Source of the DNA: Elgaria multicarinata webbii
Lineage: Eukaryota > Chordata > Lepidosauria > Squamata > Anguidae
DNA: 64,000 bases
Reading direction: 5' to 3'
Assembly (NCBI RefSeq): GCF_023053635.1
Contig: NC_086183.1
Span: 29,771,501 to 29,835,500 of the forward strand
The notes beneath the pieces are model-generated. The model had not been told where the DNA came from, ran no database searches, and was given only the letters and a program-made list of their open reading frames with translations. Each line of letters begins with the position of its first letter. Position 1 is the stretch's first letter. This document shows positions 60,011 through 64,000 of this stretch, one piece after another. The position numbers and the translations under genes are program-made.

Positions 60011-60377
60011 CAAACCCCCCCCCCCACGTTTCTAGTCCTCATCAGTTTTAGAGAAAGGACAGCTCTGTAGACAACGCGAAGGGATGTGGCTGAGAGCACC
60101 ATGGTCAGCAGTGAGGTTTTCAGGGGGCAAGGGCGCTTCGAGGAGACAGCCGGGAGGGGGCAGGCGAAATCCCGTTTCTGCAAGCCAGCCCACCAATTCC
60201 CCCTTTATCAGTGTCCACAGCTGCCAACTTCCTCCCCTTCATGTTCTGCCACGTATTTGCCCCCACAGCTGTTTCAAGCACCTCATTCTTAAGGCTGCTC
60301 CAGAAACTGGAGCTAGTGTGGAACGCAGCAGGAGCTGCCGCTTTTCAGTATATAAGTCCTTTGCTGAGGGAACTACC
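60011..60377. other. No gene seen
   Basis: C run near 60017-60027; 60290-60377 may be worn L2 leading into the next copy (GAACGCAGCAGGAGCTGCCG). Confidence 0.45.
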
Positions 60378-60815
60378 GCTCCAGGTTTAAGGTTCTGGTA
60401 CTAGTGTACAAAGCCCTAAACATCTTGGGACCAGGATACCTGAGAGAGAGGGCGCCTTCTCCCTTACCAACCTGCCTGGTCACTGAGGTTATTGGAGGGC
60501 ATGCGCCTGATGGTTCCACATGGACCTTTGGCCTGATGGACTCCACCAGGAGAAGAGCCTTTGGTGTGGTGGCCCCTTCTCCACGGAATTCCCTGCCCCT
60601 GGAGGTCAGGCACTAGGCTGCTTCCGGCGCCTCCTGAAAACAACTCTTTTCCAGGAGGCCTTCCTCAACTGACTTGCCAACGTTGTTTTTTATCGGTACT
60701 TCCTTTTACATTGATCAGTTTTAATTTGCTGTTGTTCATCTTCTTTTACTGTTCTATGTGCACCGCTCCGGAAGCTATTTCAGATATGGGGCAGTATATA
60801 AATATTGGAAATAAA
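60378..60815 (+). repeat. L2 LINE, 3' part
   Basis: It codes YKALNILGPGYLRERAPSPL and [20 protein letters not shown]; the tail is CACCGCTCCGGAAGC and GCAGTATATAAATATTGG. Confidence 0.88.
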
Positions 60816-61789
60816 TACTGGAAAGGAAAAGGAGTAGAACTTGAGGCAGCCGTCCTTGGGCCAAGCCATCCCTCAGGGAACCAATTTTGGCGGGGGGGGG
60901 GGCTCAGCTGCTAACCTTTCCTTTAAGCAGAAAGGGCCCAGTTCCATTCTCAGCTCAGCCAACGTCCTTGCTGGGATTAAGTGTCATATGCAAGAGGCTA
61001 TTCGTCGCCCCAGCTCTGAGAGCGAAGGGTTGGCTGGGCTCTCTCCTAGAAAAGACCTTCTGTACCCAAGATCCTGGGAGCAAGGAATTATATCCCCACC
61101 CACCCACCCACAATGCCATGCCCCGATTCCTTGTTCAGTTTAGGGATGGAGCATCTAATGGGGTCTAGGAGCACTTGGGGAGGGGGAAGGCAGGAGTCCT
61201 TTGGGAAACCCGGCTGGCTTGCCTTCTCGCCAAGGCACTGCTGCATTCTGAGGCAGGCAAACGCAACGAAGAAACAGCTGGCAAGATGCAAGTGGATTCC
61301 GCTCCGGCAAAGGCCACGCTCCCACTGCTGCGTCTGCCAAACGGCAAAATTAAAAACAAGCAGGAAAGTTCCGCAGAATGTTAATGAGCGCGGGGATGGC
61401 ACGGAGCCCTGTGTCGCTTTCGGATCTCAAGGCCTGCATGAGAATGGCAAGAGGTGGGCGTAGGTCCCTTGCGGGGTGGGATGTGTGTGTGGGGATCTTG
61501 GGCAGGCGGCCCCTGGGGACTGCAGTGAGAGACAAGTGCCAGGGCTGAGGAGGGAACAGGACATGGTTGCACACAGTCTCAGCCTGGAGGGAAGGACCTT
61601 AGTCCTGAGATCGCAAGGCTTATGCATGGGGGGGGGGGGATAAATGGGGTGGGGGGCAGCGTAGACAAGATGGTCAAAGCCAGGGGGGGGGGAGTTCTAG
61701 GCCCAAACCTGAAGGGGACTTGAGGGGAGCCGGGGGCAGACTGTGGTAACTGATCTCTCCCTCCAAGGCCACAGTGACCCGCCCTAGCT
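60816..61789. other. No gene seen
   Basis: G runs at 60892-60902, 61629-61639 and 61684-61691; otherwise unassigned. No EXOSC5 or TMEM91 exon was found here. Confidence 0.45.
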
Positions 61790-61900
61790 CAGCCTTCCCC
61801 AAGCTGGGGCCCTCCAAATGTGTTGGAACACAACTCCCATCATCCCCCAGCCAGCATGGACTTATGCGAGTTGTAGTCCAACAAATCTAGAGGGGAAACT
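61790..61900. mobile_element. hAT MITE (CAGCCTTCC family), worn
   Basis: CAGCCTTCCCCAAGCTGGGG, GGAACACAACTCCCATC and the partial mirror GAGTTGTAGTCCAACAAATC. Confidence 0.75.
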
Positions 61901-62043
61901 GGCCTAACAGTTGTGCTTTTAAAGCAGCTATGCTAGCATTATTATCATCATCATCATCATCTTCATCATAAATTATTATTAGCTATTATAAGAGACCCAG
62001 TGTGGTGCAGTGGGACTTGAGAGATCTGGGTTCCAATCCAATC

Positions 62044-62422
62044 CAATGCCAAAGGAAGTGAGGCAGGTGGCTACTAGGAGGGGGGCTTCCTCCGCTGTGG
62101 CACCCCGGTTGTGGAATGAGCTCCCCAGAGAGGTCCGCCTGGCGCCTACACTGTACTCTTTTCGTCGCCTGCTGAAGACCTTTTTATTCTCTCAGTATTT
62201 TAACACTTAATTTCAACTTAAATTTAAATTTTACTGTTCTAACTCTGTATTTTAATCTTATATCAATTTTGCTGCGTGGCTTAATCCTGGTTGTGCTTTT
62301 GATACTGTATTTCGTATTTGTGTTTTTAACCTGTTGGTAGTTTTATTACGGTTTTAATTTTTGTGAACCGCCCAGAGAGCTTCGGCTATTGGGCGGTATA
62401 AAAATGTAATAAATAAATAAAA
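62044..62422 (+). repeat. L2 LINE, 3' part
   Basis: It codes [20 protein letters not shown] and RRLLKTFLFSQYFNT; standard tail to 62422. Same subfamily as 13333. Confidence 0.92.
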
Positions 62423-62560
62423 TAGTCATTGACTCTCACCATAACCTACCTCACAAGGTTGTTGTGAGGAGAAAATAGAGAACAGAAGGACCATGTGAGC
62501 TTCCTTGGGTTCCTTGCAGGAGGAAAAAAAGGCAGGATATAAATGCAACGACAACTATAC
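62423..62560 (+). repeat. CORE-SINE tail
   Basis: ACCTACCTCACAAGGTTGTT, GTGAGGAGAAAATAG and AGGCAGGATATAAATG. Confidence 0.7.
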
Positions 62561-62709
62561 AGAACACCTTCAGAAACTGGGCCTACCAAAATACATCCAC
62601 ACCAACACCCAGAAAGCAGCCATACTTAAAACATGCTCAGTTGTGAGGAAATTCCTGAATCAGTAAAAGGCAGCATGGCTTGGGCAAAGCCCGTCATGTC
62701 CATCTAGAA

Positions 62710-62844
62710 CAGCCTTCCTCAACCTGAGGCGCTCCAGATGTGTTGGACTACAACTCCCAGAATGCCCCAGCCAGCTCTGCTGGCTGGGGCATTCTGGGAG
62801 TTGCAGTCCAACACATCTGGAGCGCCCCAGGTTAAGGAAGGCTG
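62710..62844. mobile_element. hAT MITE (CAGCCTTCC family), intact
   Basis: CAGCCTTCCTCAACCTGAGG to its mirror TTAAGGAAGGCTG; perfect 8-bp duplication ATCTAGAA (62702-62709, 62845-62852). Confidence 0.92.
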
Positions 62845-62873
62845 ATCTAGAAAAACTGCCACAAGTGAGAGAT

Positions 62874-62917
<44 letters not shown>
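62874..62917. repeat. (ATG)n microsatellite
   Basis: About 14 GAT units. Confidence 0.95.
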
Positions 62918-63346
62918 AATGTGACATCCAATCCTTCTCCATTTCATAGGGATTAGACTGTGTGACAGTGAGTAGCCAAAGCAGTGAGCTTCATGCCTGG
63001 GTGGAGATTTGGACACAAGCCTTTCTGGTTCTGGCTCTAGCCAGACGCTCGGACCGCTACACCTCAGTGGCTCACGAGGAATACTGGGGGGCTCACCTTC
63101 GGGCCCCAAGCAACACTGATGCCCACGGATTGCAAGCCGGGGTCTTCTCTCCTGCTTCGCGGAGGGCGGGTGAGAACGGCTTGCAGCACGTTAGGGTAGG
63201 TGAGAACAGAAAAGACAAGGAAAGCGGCGTGTTTTAACGAGCGCAAAACTACCGTTTCAGGCAGGAGACCAGAAAGGAACCATCTGGACTCACAATGAGG
63301 CCAAAGATGAGATGATCGCCTAAGAATCTGTGCAGAAACGCCGACT
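62918..63346. other. No gene seen
   Basis: A possible CORE-SINE scrap at 62985-63062 (TGGGTGGAGATTTGGACAC). No exon recognised before the EXOSC5 3' UTR. Confidence 0.4.
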
Positions 63347-63352
63347 TTTATT
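63347..63352 (-). terminator. EXOSC5: Candidate poly(A) signal of EXOSC5
   Basis: TTTATT on the plus strand is AATAAA on the minus strand, about 460 bases after the stop codon. If used, the 3' UTR would include the MITE at 63445-63525. It is the first canonical signal after the stop that I noticed. Confidence 0.45.
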
Positions 63353-63444
63353 GGAGAAGGGGAGAAAAATGGGCACGGCAAAACGTAACTGACATTCCCG
63401 TCCTATGATGCCCATGATTGAGTCATATACTGCAACCGACCTGA

Positions 63445-63525
63445 TGCCCCCCCGCTCCAGGTGTGTTGGACTACAACTCCCAGCATTCCAATTGTAGTCC
63501 GACACACCTGGAGGGCATCAGGCTG
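63445..63525. mobile_element. hAT MITE (CAGCCTTCC family) in presumed EXOSC5 3' UTR
   Basis: GCTCCAGGTGTGTTGGACTA, CAACTCCCAGCATTCC and the mirror GTAGTCCGACACACCTGGAG; compact hairpin with worn ends. Confidence 0.75.
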
Positions 63526-63813
63526 TGGAAAGCTAATGCAGTTGCTCCTGTAAAACTGAGAGGTAGCAGGCCCTGCGCAGTGGTAGGGAAGGACAGGTTA
63601 AACAGCTGGCTTCGCCGGCACCCTGCAGTCCAAACCAGCTCCACAAGCCCAGTTCACAGCCTCCGCTCGCTCTCACCCAATCTTCTTTTAGAATGGAGGA
63701 GGAGGCATAAAAGAAGGCTGAAGGGGTGTGTGTGTGCACGTGATCCCACGGACGCCACCCGATTTTCGCTAACAGCCCGGCCCCCTTTTCCGTTCCGCTT
63801 GTCGGTGGGGGCG

Positions 63814-63906
63814 TCACCACTTGGAGTACTTCCTGCAAGACGAATCCCGGTAGAACTGAAAGATGGCGTCAGCGGCCCGCTGGGAGGCGGCAATGCATTG
63901 CTGGAG
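63814..63906 (-). CDS. EXOSC5: Exosome component 5, last coding exon (partial gene)
   Basis: EXOSC5 (RRP46) is a catalytically inert RNase PH-like subunit of the six-protein ring of the nuclear and cytoplasmic RNA exosome. The acceptor CCCCCTGCAG lies at 63907-63916. The 31 codons begin LQQCIAASQRAADAIFQFYR and end RKYSKW before TGA (63814-63816). This matches the C-terminal helix of vertebrate EXOSC5 in length (30 residues) and pattern. All upstream exons lie beyond the right edge. Position and strand next to TMEM91 match mammals. Confidence 0.94.
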   Translation of the reverse strand, partial: LQQCIAASQRAADAIFQFYRDSSCRKYSKW

Positions 63907-64000
63907 CTGCAGGGGGAAAGGAAAGGCGAGGCTGTTATGCTGGGAGGGGACGGGAGGGGAGGGGAGGGCCCCCGAAATGTCAGGGGAGGCCACAGGGTCT

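Overview
The window looks like a gene-poor, repeat-rich stretch of a squamate (lizard-type) chromosome. The organism call rests on the repeat mix: CR1 and L2 LINEs, a BovB/RTE LINE, two tRNA-headed Sauria-type SINEs, CORE-SINE/MIR-like copies, several palindromic hAT and Harbinger-type MITEs and a SPIN-like hAT element. It also rests on three host genes that read as clear vertebrate orthologues. No retrovirus, LTR element, Polinton, CRISPR array, rRNA or tRNA gene was seen.

Host genes: (1) B9D2 on the minus strand, three coding exons (15829-15916, 11271-11396, 7088-7402), with a 5' UTR exon and a promoter near 17.6 kb that carries a perfect RFX X-box. (2) TMEM91 (SYNDIG/CD225 family) on the plus strand, three coding exons (49424-49837, 50795-50938, 53094-53252), with a poly(A) signal at 53908. 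(3) The last coding exon of EXOSC5 on the minus strand (63814-63906), whose other exons lie beyond the right edge. B9D2(-) / TMEM91(+) / EXOSC5(-) is the order and orientation of these genes in mammals, next to TGFB1 and BCKDHA, so the block is conserved. TGFB1, expected left of B9D2, was not found and should lie outside the window. The genes share no pathway: B9D2 serves the ciliary transition zone, TMEM91 is a small membrane protein, and EXOSC5 is a core subunit of the RNA exosome.

Layout: 0-7 kb, repeats and unassigned sequence, including a retroposon-like unit with a 105-bp tandem repeat. 7-18 kb, B9D2, its introns filled with L2, CR1 and MITE copies. 18-37 kb, intergenic LINEs (L2 with RT, BovB with RT, CR1 with RT) and MITEs, plus a 0.6-kb GC-rich palindromic relic at 25.6 kb. 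37.5-39.4 kb, a CpG-rich block that is the best candidate for the TMEM91 promoter. 40-49 kb, more repeats, including a SPIN-like element and a three-layer nest. 49.3-53.9 kb, TMEM91. 54-64 kb, repeats, microsatellites and the EXOSC5 3' end.

Main points for a second look: two X-boxes 1.6 kb apart at the B9D2 promoter; an apparent single-base frame change late in B9D2; a long TMEM91 N-terminus carrying a motif shared with SYNDIG1; MITE families identified by target-site duplications; MITE hairpin arms that vary together; and the VNTR-bearing retroposon.
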